Shown here piece after piece: positions 25,296-32,305 of a DNA stretch of 64,000 nt (positions within the stretch are counted from its first letter, which is position 1; each line of letters opens with the position of its first letter). Position numbers and translations under genes: made by a program. Below the pieces are notes generated by a model. The model ran no database searches. It was not told where the DNA came from and saw nothing but the letters and a program-made list of their open reading frames with translations. This DNA comes from Synechococcus sp. A15-62 (GTDB taxonomy: Bacteria; Cyanobacteriota; Cyanobacteriia; PCC-6307; Cyanobiaceae), in assembly GCF_014280075.1 (NCBI RefSeq), contig NZ_CP047950.1, positions 496,001-560,000 on the forward strand, in the 5' to 3' direction.

Positions 25296-25544
25296 ATGTC
25301 GGTTGATCATGCAAGCGCCGTTGCTGCGCCGAAGGCGGATCCTGTTTTCCTGCACGTCAAAGCAGCCATGACCGTGATCGTCACTGACACGGAAGGCGCC
25401 TGGCGCATGGCTGATGTGATCTGGGTCGATGGCGGTGCCAGGAACCCCAAAGTTCCAACGTTGCTCCAGGTCGCTGATGTCGATACCGGCGTCATCAACC
25501 GGGTGAACGCTGACCTGGTGACTCACATCGTTCCAAGGGTTTGA
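25296..25544 (+). CDS. hypothetical protein with LexA box upstream (82 aa)
   Basis: The 82-residue protein starts MSVDHASAVAAPKADPVFLHV. Its core, MTVIVTDTEGAWRMADVIWVDGGARN, followed by LLQVADVDTGVINRVNADLV, suggests a small beta-rich fold. No family is recognised. AAAGGG just before the ATG is a good ribosome-binding site. Its position beside attL and behind a LexA-type box suggests DNA-damage-induced expression in the element; the role is unknown. Confidence 0.6.
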   Translation: MSVDHASAVAAPKADPVFLHVKAAMTVIVTDTEGAWRMADVIWVDGGARNPKVPTLLQVADVDTGVINRVNADLVTHIVPRV

Positions 25545-25559
25545 TCGCCAATTGAAGAC

Positions 25560-25853
25560 ATGATCCCGAAGGTGATTTTGAGATCACAGGCGCACGGGAC
25601 AGGACACACCAAAGGTGTAGGTACTTGCGTCAGATCTATGTACTGCGTTGAACGGGACAATGGCCCCGATCAGTGGGCCAGAGAAACTTGCTTTCAAACT
25701 GAATTCAAGGCGTTCGTTCATGCCCGCACAAAATCGCTGGCAACAGGGAACACCTATCGAGTTCTGTTCAGCAGCCCCTCCATTACAGGAGAGGTGCTGA
25801 GAGTTTCGAAAGGGAAGGCACTCTTAGATGCCGATGACCAACTAGTTGGTTAG
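25560..25853 (+). CDS. hypothetical protein (97 aa)
   Basis: The 97-residue protein starts MIPKVILRSQAHGTGHTKGVG and contains three cysteines. A C-terminal beta-like segment, YRVLFSSPSITGEVLRVSKGKALLDADDQLVG, ends it. It begins 15 bp after the preceding stop and may share its transcript. No domain is recognised. Confidence 0.48.
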   Translation: MIPKVILRSQAHGTGHTKGVGTCVRSMYCVERDNGPDQWARETCFQTEFKAFVHARTKSLATGNTYRVLFSSPSITGEVLRVSKGKALLDADDQLVG

Positions 25854-25877
25854 GGGTTCAGCTGCCAACCTTGGCGC

Positions 25878-26150
25878 ATGCACAAGAATTTCAAGCAGGG
25901 CTTAGGTATCGGGGTCGGAGTTGCTGCTGGCATCGCCCTCTTTGGCTTTGGAGCGGTTTGCTTGAAGGAGCTGCCCCTCAGAATTCAGTGGGCGGCCTAC
26001 AACTTCAAGCTCAGTGACCTTGAGATCAAGAGGAACTGTCCTAGTCCCTCAGTCCAGTGCCGCAGCTTCGACATGAGGGTCAAAGACTCGATCCAGGGGT
26101 TTTTCGCATCCAGCCAAGAGCTGGAATGGGTAAAGCCTCTGCTGGAGTGA
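25878..26150 (+). CDS. hypothetical membrane-anchored protein (90 aa)
   Basis: The 90-residue protein has one N-terminal transmembrane segment (residues 9-31, GIGVGVAAGIALFGFGAVC) after a basic MHKNFKQG. The soluble tail contains two cysteines (KRNCPSPSVQCRSF). No family is recognised. Confidence 0.5.
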   Translation: MHKNFKQGLGIGVGVAAGIALFGFGAVCLKELPLRIQWAAYNFKLSDLEIKRNCPSPSVQCRSFDMRVKDSIQGFFASSQELEWVKPLLE

Positions 26151-26250
26151 TTTCGTCCGACGTCAGCAACCGCTCCCGTTCCAGTCGGAGGTAGCGCTTC
26201 CCTCGGGCTGCAACCTCAGGCAGCAGCAGTTACAGCAAGGCGAGCACCTC

Positions 26251-26319
26251 AAGAGGAAGTGCAAGCTTTGGGCTCCCACCTGGCAGAAGCAAGTCGGTTG
26301 GGCGTATGAGGCTGGCTAA
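26251..26319 (+). repeat. peptide-coding repeat KCKLWAPTW, copy 1 (remnant)
   Basis: The frame encodes 22 residues with the core KCKLWAPTW and GWAYEAG before TAA. A second 69-bp copy lies at 26776-26844 in the same orientation. Most differences between the copies fall at third codon positions, so the repeat is or was translated. This copy has no in-frame start nearby, and the surrounding bases hold no other gene. Confidence 0.5.
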
Positions 26320-26480
26320 ACAAGCGAAACCACCAGCCTTCACAGAGGTGATCTCGCCGCTCTCAGTCAGTTATGCAAATCAACTGCGAGCAGTTCAGTC
26401 CTAGCTCTTTTAATTAGTAGCAAGTGCATCAAAGAATCCTAAATAATCGGGTTAGAAAGCCTGTCTGATGACGCAGAACC
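26320..26480. other. AT-rich non-coding gap
   Basis: Together with 26151-26250 this gives about 330 bp without an intact gene around the repeat remnant. Base composition shifts to AT-rich here, marking the start of cargo unlike the host sequence. No clear promoter or hairpin is visible. Confidence 0.35.
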
Positions 26481-26768
26481 TTGAATCGCCTTCCTTTTCT
26501 TGTAGTAGCTCTTTTGATTGCAGTCCCTGCAATAGCTGAAACCCGAAAATATGGCCCATTAATACTTGATTTTGGACGCTCTCAAAAAATGGGTGATTCA
26601 ATTGTAGTTCCAGGTGTAAACCCTCAAAAACAGCCTCTTTTCATTGCGGTTCTATGTACGGAGCGTTTATTCAATTTCACTGGTGCTGGATCGAAATGGA
26701 ATGACTGGAATGAGCCGGCTACTATTCACGAAGCAAAAATTGTTGCCGATGTATGTAATTTTATTTGA
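26481..26768 (+). CDS. small secreted hypothetical protein (95 aa)
   Basis: A TTG start gives 95 residues with a convincing signal peptide (MNRLPFLVVALLIAVPAIAE, cleavage after AIA). The mature part includes KYGPLILDFGRSQKMGDSIVVPG and two cysteines (VLCTER, DVCNF). No ATG lies in frame before the upstream stop. Composition is AT-rich relative to the chromosome. No family is recognised. Confidence 0.5.
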   Translation: MNRLPFLVVALLIAVPAIAETRKYGPLILDFGRSQKMGDSIVVPGVNPQKQPLFIAVLCTERLFNFTGAGSKWNDWNEPATIHEAKIVADVCNFI

Positions 26769-26775
26769 GCGCCTG

Positions 26776-26844
26776 ATGAAGAAGTGCAAGCTCTGGGCAC
26801 CAACGTGGCGTGCTGAGGCTGGCTGGGCTCCTGAAGTCGGCTAG
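26776..26844 (+). repeat. peptide-coding repeat KCKLWAPTW, copy 2
   Basis: ATG to TAG encodes MKKCKLWAPTW then GWAPEVG, 22 residues, the same length as copy 1 and diverged mainly at synonymous positions. The core is shared exactly at the protein level while Leu, Ala, Pro, Thr, Gly and Ala codons differ. It might be a free-standing short peptide or the end of a decayed gene. Confidence 0.45.
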
Positions 26845-26868
26845 AACTGCAAGGCACGCACCAAGCAA

Positions 26869-27546
26869 TTGGCTGAGGTCCTCCTAGACACGAAGTTCTG
26901 GAACAAGGTCTTCAAGATTCTGAAGCCGGCAACTGTTGTTGCAGTAAAGAAAATTAAGGGGAACGCAAAAGGAAAGCTCATACCATCCGATTACAGCCTC
27001 AACATGAATAGGAATACAGACAACAAAGTTGGCTTCATTCTTAAATGCATGGCAGAGAACGTTGAAGGGCCCTACTCAGCTAAAAGTAGAATTCTTGTCG
27101 CAAAACAAAGAGCCCAGAAAGAGGGCATCACAGGATCCATAATAAAAGAAATTGAAAAATCAATTGTCATAGTGGCAATTCATGAGGGAATCCTCCCTGA
27201 GACAGCGCGCTACGAAGGGAAGCATGTTGTCGTCATTCAGAGTCAGAACGAAGCGAACTCAATAACGTATTCAACCGAGGCGTATGGATTCGTTTACTTC
27301 GTCAAAAATTCTGACATCTACAAAATTGGAATTACCGAGAATCTGCTTAGGCGGATGAAAGAGCTGAACCCTGATGAGATTCTCAACTCGGTTCGTTGCA
27401 GCAACTACCAAGAGGTCGAAAGGAAAATGCATGCTCATTTCAAAGAAAAAAGGATTCCACAAACGGAATACTTCCGACTTGATCCGGCCGAGGTAGAGCA
27501 AGCACACTCCCTGATGACTGACTTGGCCGATTTCAAGGGCCGCTGA
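26869..27546 (+). CDS. T5orf172/MUG113 (GIY-YIG-like) domain protein
   Basis: The 225-residue protein ends with a T5orf172 domain (about 140-205): GFVYFVKNSDIYKIGITENLLRRMKELNPDEIL followed by VERKMHAHFKEKRIPQTEYFRL. This GIY-YIG-related nuclease fold is common in phages and mobile elements. The first 130 residues are lysine-rich and unassigned. The start is TTG; the frame stays open back to the stop of the repeat just upstream, so the true 5' end is uncertain. AT-rich codon use differs from the chromosome. Role: possible homing or defence nuclease, by inference. Confidence 0.65.
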   Translation: MAEVLLDTKFWNKVFKILKPATVVAVKKIKGNAKGKLIPSDYSLNMNRNTDNKVGFILKCMAENVEGPYSAKSRILVAKQRAQKEGITGSIIKEIEKSIVIVAIHEGILPETARYEGKHVVVIQSQNEANSITYSTEAYGFVYFVKNSDIYKIGITENLLRRMKELNPDEILNSVRCSNYQEVERKMHAHFKEKRIPQTEYFRLDPAEVEQAHSLMTDLADFKGR

Positions 27547-27780
27547 GCTCAACGCTTCAGCCAGCGCAGCAGGGGAGGCATCACCCTTGAGCTGTATCCC
27601 CGGCCGACGTAAGTAAACACACTTAACCCAGCCGTAGGAAGCGAGCCCGCTGGGCTGCACCGGTCATCCCTCAATGTCGTTCCAGGCCAAAAAAGTTTTA
27701 ACATTCGGGCCGCGACGCGACGCTCACATGCGAACGAAATTCGGAGGTAAGAGGTAAATCTAGGGCTTCAGCAGCTTCCA

Positions 27781-27805
27781 GCTCGCTAGCTCAGTTGGAC
27801 AGGCC
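27781..27805 (+). other. tRNA 5'-half-like fragment
   Basis: GCTCGCTAGCTCAGTTGGAC resembles the first 25 bases of the tRNA-Arg gene at the right end (GCTCCCTTAGCTCAGCTGGA), including the D-arm, but no anticodon arm follows. It may be a remnant of an earlier integration or excision event, or chance similarity. Confidence 0.3.
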
Positions 27806-29515
27806 TTAAGAAGACTTAGCTTGCTTGGCTGATGAAGAAGTTGAATGATTCTGAGAGTTATTGTGAGATTTAAATAGATTCAGTCTCTTCTGAATCGCAT
27901 CGGTTGAAAGTTCCTTCTCAATGCGGGTTTTGGTTAATTTTAAGAGACTACCAGAAATATCGCTTCTAAAAACAATTAAATTTGTTTGTGGATCAATGCA
28001 GAACAGATGCTTATCAAAAGCGCTGTGATGTGTTGGGCAAAGTGGAATTCCATTTCTTGGTTCGTCGGAACCTTGCTCAGAGACAGGCACTATATGCGCC
28101 GCCTCTAGAACACTCTTGATACTGAAATCACAACATAAGCATGTTGTTCCATGTAATGCGAAAACCGCTTCACGAAATCCAGAGTCTCTAACCCTTACTT
28201 TTGTCTGCAAGAGGCGAAGCTGTCTATCAAGTGCAACTAAGCTTGCTGGATTTTGTGAATTATTCTCATCTAGTTTATCCTTAGGTAGAACCACTTCGTC
28301 AGTAGATTGAATGTATTCTTGAACCATTCTGCTTAGAGGTCCAAAACTGACTGAAGCTGCTTTGCTAAAAGCCTTCCTGAACGAAGCAATCTTGTCTATT
28401 TTATAGCCTGAGCGTAGACAAATTGAGGTTTCAGGGACGCCTTCAGTCAATGCATCCACGGCAAAATCGACTAAATCTCGACCTGAAAGAAGCAAAAATC
28501 TTTTTGCTTCTTCTTGACCAGAACCGAGATCTAGTATCGAATTTCTCTCGAGCTTTCTACGTTTAAGATCTTGGTTTTTACGCAGTTCTTCAATTTTGGA
28601 ATCAGACCTTCTCTTGGATTCCATTAAAAGGATCTCGTTTATAGGTAATCCACGATGCGCACTCCTAATTGCGTCGATGATTCCAGTTACATCGCCTTTG
28701 TAATCATGCTCTTTGACTCTTTTATCAGGAACGATCCAGCCATTGCGAGCCGCAAAAAAGTTCCAAAGAGTTCTTAACCTTTTTGCGCCAGCCTTTTGAT
28801 TAGCTAGCACTTCTAGCTCATAGTCATAAAAAGTGGAAACAATATCGCCCACTGCTTTCTGCTTATTGCCTGCAAATCTTTTGTTTAGACCAGAGAATAG
28901 ATTGTTTATGAACTCAACTTTATTGTCTTTATTGTATCCACAAGCTTTAGCTAAGTCTATCCAGCTTGTAGGTAGAAGCGAACGACTTGATATCAAGTGT
29001 TCGCATTGTGAAATCAATTCTTCGCCCTTAAGCTCGCCTCGCAATGGTGGAAGCAAAGATTTTGGAGGATCAAATGCGATGCCTCTTTTGTTCAACTCGT
29101 TAAGAAGAATATCTTCCCAGTTTAAACTATTATTTTGGCGAAGTATTTCGGCTGCCAGCGCCCGATCTGACGGTTCATACAATCCGTCAGGACTTCGCCT
29201 GATCCATCCAGCATGGAGTGCAAGATAAACTAGTGGTCTTTGGAATTTAAGTGATTTATGGCTAACTACACAAAGAGTATGGAGATGATGGTCTGGGAAT
29301 GCGGATAAAAAATTAGAAGTAATTCGATTCTCCCATCCTCTGCCTTTTGTGTCTATGTAGGCTCGGCAGAGCTCATCAAAAAAGTCTTTTGTATCAAGAT
29401 CTGAATAGCCACATTTCTTTTTTAAGGTAGATATCTTTATAAATAGGCTTTGACGAAAGCACTGTTCAGATTTCTCATATAGAGCCCTTCCTCTTGGGAC
29501 TACTGATGATTCCAT
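27806..29515 (-). CDS. HNH endonuclease with large unassigned N-terminal region
   Basis: The 569-residue protein has an HNH nuclease domain at about 445-515: CLCCDF then LEAAHIVPVSEQGSDEPRNGIPLCPTHHSAFDKHLFCID. The paired Cys, the AAHI His and the LCPTHHSAFD motif are intact, in the style of restriction-type HNH enzymes. The first 440 residues match nothing I recognise; they include helical, basic stretches (SKRRSDSKIEELRKNQDLKRRKLERN). The gene is visibly AT-richer than its surroundings, a sign of transfer. A defence function is an inference from domain and context. Confidence 0.75.
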   Translation of the reverse strand: MESSVVPRGRALYEKSEQCFRQSLFIKISTLKKKCGYSDLDTKDFFDELCRAYIDTKGRGWENRITSNFLSAFPDHHLHTLCVVSHKSLKFQRPLVYLALHAGWIRRSPDGLYEPSDRALAAEILRQNNSLNWEDILLNELNKRGIAFDPPKSLLPPLRGELKGEELISQCEHLISSRSLLPTSWIDLAKACGYNKDNKVEFINNLFSGLNKRFAGNKQKAVGDIVSTFYDYELEVLANQKAGAKRLRTLWNFFAARNGWIVPDKRVKEHDYKGDVTGIIDAIRSAHRGLPINEILLMESKRRSDSKIEELRKNQDLKRRKLERNSILDLGSGQEEAKRFLLLSGRDLVDFAVDALTEGVPETSICLRSGYKIDKIASFRKAFSKAASVSFGPLSRMVQEYIQSTDEVVLPKDKLDENNSQNPASLVALDRQLRLLQTKVRVRDSGFREAVFALHGTTCLCCDFSIKSVLEAAHIVPVSEQGSDEPRNGIPLCPTHHSAFDKHLFCIDPQTNLIVFRSDISGSLLKLTKTRIEKELSTDAIQKRLNLFKSHNNSQNHSTSSSAKQAKSS

Positions 29516-29566
29516 GACACAATCACCCCAGCAATAGGAATTATAGTTCTGATATTGATACTTGCT

Positions 29567-30022
29567 TTAGCTCGTAATAGGTCGAATGACATGGCTTAGA
29601 TGCTGACTACCACATGTAGCTTCTGTTTCCAGGGCCTGAAGTGTATCCCTTACTTCTTGAAGCTGCCTCCTTTGCTCCTGCTCCAGGACGTTCTCGCGCA
29701 AGATTTTGAAGCTCTCGCTGATGGCCTGCGTTCTTGCATACGCCTTCACATTGGGATCCAGTGCAATCTGAATAAGTTCATCTGCAAGTCGTGGTGCTGC
29801 TGAAGTCAGCAAATTGTTGGCGACGTTGAGGTTTTCACGTACCAACGCTTCGATGAACTCTTCAGCCCTGCGGTCTCGATACCACTTTCGGAGGCAAGGC
29901 GCCTTGATGCCAACAGCAGCTGCAGCATCAGCCCAAGTGGAGCCATTGGCGCAAAGCGTCAGAGCTTTGATGATGTGCGGCGGTATTGCGTCAAATCTGT
30001 TGACGAGCTGATTCTCACTCAT
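29567..30022 (-). CDS. small terminase (TerS)-like helix-turn-helix protein
   Basis: The 151-residue protein has an N-terminal HTH (about 18-50, ALTLCANGSTWADAAAAVGIKAPCLRKWYRDR) followed by a long helical region (about 55-135) and a polar tail, the layout of phage small terminase subunits. I chose the ATG at 30022 because it overlaps the upstream stop as ATGA; a longer start at 30064 is less likely. In a satellite element such a protein could redirect packaging by a helper phage. A plain DNA-binding regulator is the alternative. Confidence 0.6.
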   Translation of the reverse strand: MSENQLVNRFDAIPPHIIKALTLCANGSTWADAAAAVGIKAPCLRKWYRDRRAEEFIEALVRENLNVANNLLTSAAPRLADELIQIALDPNVKAYARTQAISESFKILRENVLEQEQRRQLQEVRDTLQALETEATCGSQHLSHVIRPITS

Positions 30023-30273
30023 GACATCGCTCCAGGGAAACCTTTGGCTTTCAGCTGCTTCCATTTGCGCAGCCTTTGCCTGTCACTCATGCCAGGAGCC
30101 CTGCGGTCCCGTAGTTGCTCAGGTGTGATGCCTTCGAGAATCCAGCGTTGATATGCAAGCCTTCCAAATTCATCTGCTGCGTGTTGATCTCTGCTGAACA
30201 GTTGTTCTGCCACCCGGTTGCAACGTGAGAGGACGATCCACTCGTCTATTGTTGTGTTCCAGGTGGTATTCAT
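30019..30273 (-). CDS. hypothetical protein (84 aa) upstream of the TerS-like gene
   Basis: The 84-residue basic protein starts MNTTWNTTIDEWIVLSRCNRVA and ends RQRLRKWKQLKAKGFPGAMS. It is predicted helical with Arg/Lys-rich segments suited to nucleic-acid binding. The stop overlaps the ATG of the TerS-like gene by 4 bp, so they are translationally coupled. No family is recognised. Confidence 0.55.
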   Translation of the reverse strand: MNTTWNTTIDEWIVLSRCNRVAEQLFSRDQHAADEFGRLAYQRWILEGITPEQLRDRRAPGMSDRQRLRKWKQLKAKGFPGAMS

Positions 30274-30589
30274 CTCGACAAGATGCGCTTTCTTGAATAC
30301 TACCTAGTCTTTTTATCTAGCGGCTGTGCTACATTAAATCTATCGAGAATTGGTGCTGTTTCAAAAGGTTCCCTAGGGGTTGCTGATAACATCAGAAATC
30401 CGAACCCTTCCCCCTAAGCAACCAGCAAAGCTAATAACAGCAAGTGTCATCTAATAGGCCAATTGCATAAGAAATAGTCAGCAAAGATCACTGATCTCTT
30501 GTGATAGCCAGGTAGGAACACCGCGTAAAATACAAATAAGACGCGGTGGCAGGCTAAAACTGCGTTCTTGCCTACTTAAAAACTTAAAA
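30274..30589. promoter_or_regulatory. 316-bp divergent intergenic region with inverted repeat
   Basis: It lies between the leftward TerS-like operon and the rightward compact recombinase gene. It is AT-rich and contains a perfect inverted repeat CACCGCGT/ACGCGGTG (30519-30526 and 30541-30548, 14-bp spacer) 42 bp before the recombinase ATG, likely an operator. A distant GGTTGCT/AGCAACC pair flanks a second segment near 30380-30430. Confidence 0.45.
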
Positions 30590-31165
30590 ATGAAGTCCAA
30601 TCGACACGGGCAGTCGCGTGTGTTGAGCACCGACGAGCTCGATTTATTGATTTCAAAGCTGCCTGAGCAGCATCACCAAATCGTTGCCGAGATTTGTCGC
30701 CGTACTGGCTGCCGCATTGGCGAGGCAACGCAGCTCACCTGGGGCATGATTTCGGAATCTGCCGTTACGTTCCAGCGGGGGATCACCAAAGGCAAGCTGG
30801 CAAGTCGGTCGGTGCCGGTAACGCCGCAGCTATGGGAAGCCCTGCGCTCTTGGAGAGCTGCTTGGGTGGTACGGCAGGGTCGCGAACCTCTAGGTGGTGA
30901 CTATCTCGTTCCAGGCAGATTTGCAGGTTCTTGCCTGAGTACGCGCAGCTTTATGGATGCGCTTGAAAGGGCCGCGGCTGAATCGGGCCTAGAAGGCGTT
31001 TCTAGCCACTCTTTTCGGCGTTCGGCCTTAACTTCGGCGCACAATGCTGGAGTGCCGTTGAGGGTGCTTATGGCCCTGTCTGGGCATAAATCAATGTCAG
31101 CGCTCCAGCGGTACTTAGAAGTAACTCCTCAGCAGCGTGAGGAAGCCGCTGCGACTTTTGCCTGA
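30590..31165 (+). CDS. compact tyrosine recombinase (catalytic domain only)
   Basis: The 191-residue protein is a phage-integrase-type catalytic domain with almost no N-terminal core-binding domain. Arg42 (RTGCRIGEA), Lys67/69 (TKGK), His140-x-x-Arg143 (SSHSFRRSAL), His166 (LSGHKS) and Tyr175 (ALQRYLEV) form a full active site. It may invert or resolve DNA within the element, or be the recombinase of a nested element. It is GC-rich compared with the HNH cargo and is transcribed away from the main integrase's neighbours. Confidence 0.85.
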   Translation: MKSNRHGQSRVLSTDELDLLISKLPEQHHQIVAEICRRTGCRIGEATQLTWGMISESAVTFQRGITKGKLASRSVPVTPQLWEALRSWRAAWVVRQGREPLGGDYLVPGRFAGSCLSTRSFMDALERAAAESGLEGVSSHSFRRSALTSAHNAGVPLRVLMALSGHKSMSALQRYLEVTPQQREEAAATFA

Positions 31166-31173
31166 TAAGTCAC

Positions 31174-31707
31174 TTATTCCAGAAGTTCGTCTTTAGTGAT
31201 GCTTTCATGACGCAGCAGTGCAAAGGTTGTACCTGCATTGCCTCTGCAAATTCGTAATTCTTCGTCCAAGAACGTGATATCCAGCCATGCAGGGAAGCTT
31301 TGCTCAACCTCGCGTAATAACTTGAGTTGGCCAATTCCTGGTAATGAGGGGCCAAGCCAGCCTCCTTTATGGAATTTGACCTGGACTCGTTTCTCGTTGA
31401 TTACTTCCAGATCAGCCTGGACGCTGATTGCTCCCATTGCTCCAAATGGTCCACGCAGTCGGAGTAAATTGCATCCTCTTTTCTGAGCAGGGTCCAGAAC
31501 CTGAAGATTCTCTAGCCATGGTGCTTGACGCAACCAGGGCTGGCTTGAACTGCTCCAACGCAAGTCCCATACACCCTCAAGAAGCGCAGAATCGCGGCTT
31601 AAATCAGCTGGGTGTGATTGTTCAAGTGCTGATACTCGTTCAGCAATGCTGGGGTCATTGGGAGTGCGCTGAAGTATTGACACCAGATCATCGCGTGCAT
31701 CCGACAT
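31174..31707 (-). CDS. PAP/fibrillin-family protein
   Basis: The 177-residue protein resembles plastid-lipid-associated (fibrillin) proteins: an N-terminal helical part, then LLEGVWDLRWSSSSQPWL, and a lipocalin-like beta region with LRGPFGAMGAISVQADLEVINEKRVQVKFHKGG. Fibrillins associate with thylakoid lipids and plastoglobules. The ATG at 31707 (MSDARDDLVSIL) fits the family; an in-frame ATG at 31767 adds 20 residues. Finding it inside the element suggests host-derived cargo. It is convergent with the compact recombinase. Confidence 0.72.
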   Translation of the reverse strand: MSDARDDLVSILQRTPNDPSIAERVSALEQSHPADLSRDSALLEGVWDLRWSSSSQPWLRQAPWLENLQVLDPAQKRGCNLLRLRGPFGAMGAISVQADLEVINEKRVQVKFHKGGWLGPSLPGIGQLKLLREVEQSFPAWLDITFLDEELRICRGNAGTTFALLRHESITKDELLE

Positions 31708-31779
31708 GAACACATCAGCGTTGAAGCTGATTCTGTCGGAATTAGCTCTATTCCGACGTGGCCTCATTGCGTGAGGACT

Positions 31780-32010
31780 TCAGCTGAGCGGACAGAGTTG
31801 GCCAACGGGTTTGCCTTTGTCGTCGGCTGGCCTTTTGCCATCGACATGAACAACGATCCACGGTTGGAATGTCTCCACACCATCCGGTGGCTCTGGTACT
31901 TCCTCACCGCGAAAGACTCCGGTGACAAGCCAAAACGGCGGCCTTGATCGCGCCAGTTGGATTTGCTGCGCCCGCTGCAGCATTCGTTGAAGCTCTCGGC
32001 TGTGATCCAC
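31780..32010 (-). CDS. hypothetical protein (76 aa)
   Basis: A GTG start gives 76 residues beginning MDHSRELQRMLQRAQQIQLARSR. An N-terminal amphipathic helix is followed by PFWLVTGVFRGEEVPEPPDG and WIVVHVDGKRPADDKGKPVG, which look like beta strands. It lies between the PAP gene and the structured non-coding region, in the same direction as the primase gene. No family is recognised. Confidence 0.5.
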   Translation of the reverse strand: MDHSRELQRMLQRAQQIQLARSRPPFWLVTGVFRGEEVPEPPDGVETFQPWIVVHVDGKRPADDKGKPVGQLCPLS

Positions 32011-32099
32011 GAGGGGTGAGGCATCTATTTCGTTCTACCGGGGGCCAAGTTCCTGAGCAGAGCCTTTTTCCTTGGGTGAAAAGGAGGTTTAGGAGGGAT

Positions 32100-32305
32100 G
32101 AATTTTCCCCCTTATCCCCCTTTGACCTCCCTTGACTTCGCCTCTACCGCAATGGATTTGGGCCATAGGAGGGAAGGATGGTCGTACCCCCATGTGTGTA
32201 GCTCCAGGGGGGTGAATAGGTAGGGATAAATAAAGAGAGTTTTTGACCTTCCTTCCCTCTTATGGGTGATACCCCCTCTGGGGCAATGGATCTCAAGGGA
32301 GGTCA
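32100..32305. repeat. nested inverted repeats, candidate replication origin or structured RNA
   Basis: The outer arms TGACCTCCCTTGA (32123-32135) and TCAAGGGAGGTCA (32293-32305) pair perfectly. Inner 21-nt arms (32163-32183 and 32245-32265) pair with two imperfections, one of them a possible G-U pair. A central stem ACCCCC/GGGGGT lies at 32186-32191 and 32208-32213. A 9-bp direct repeat GCAATGGAT (32149, 32283) sits just inside the outer arms. It abuts the 3' end of the primase gene in otherwise gene-free DNA. Confidence 0.65.

Noticed and set aside
30519-30548. Intrinsic terminator before the compact recombinase
   Set aside because: No T-run follows on either strand and the 14-nt loop is long; an operator is more likely.
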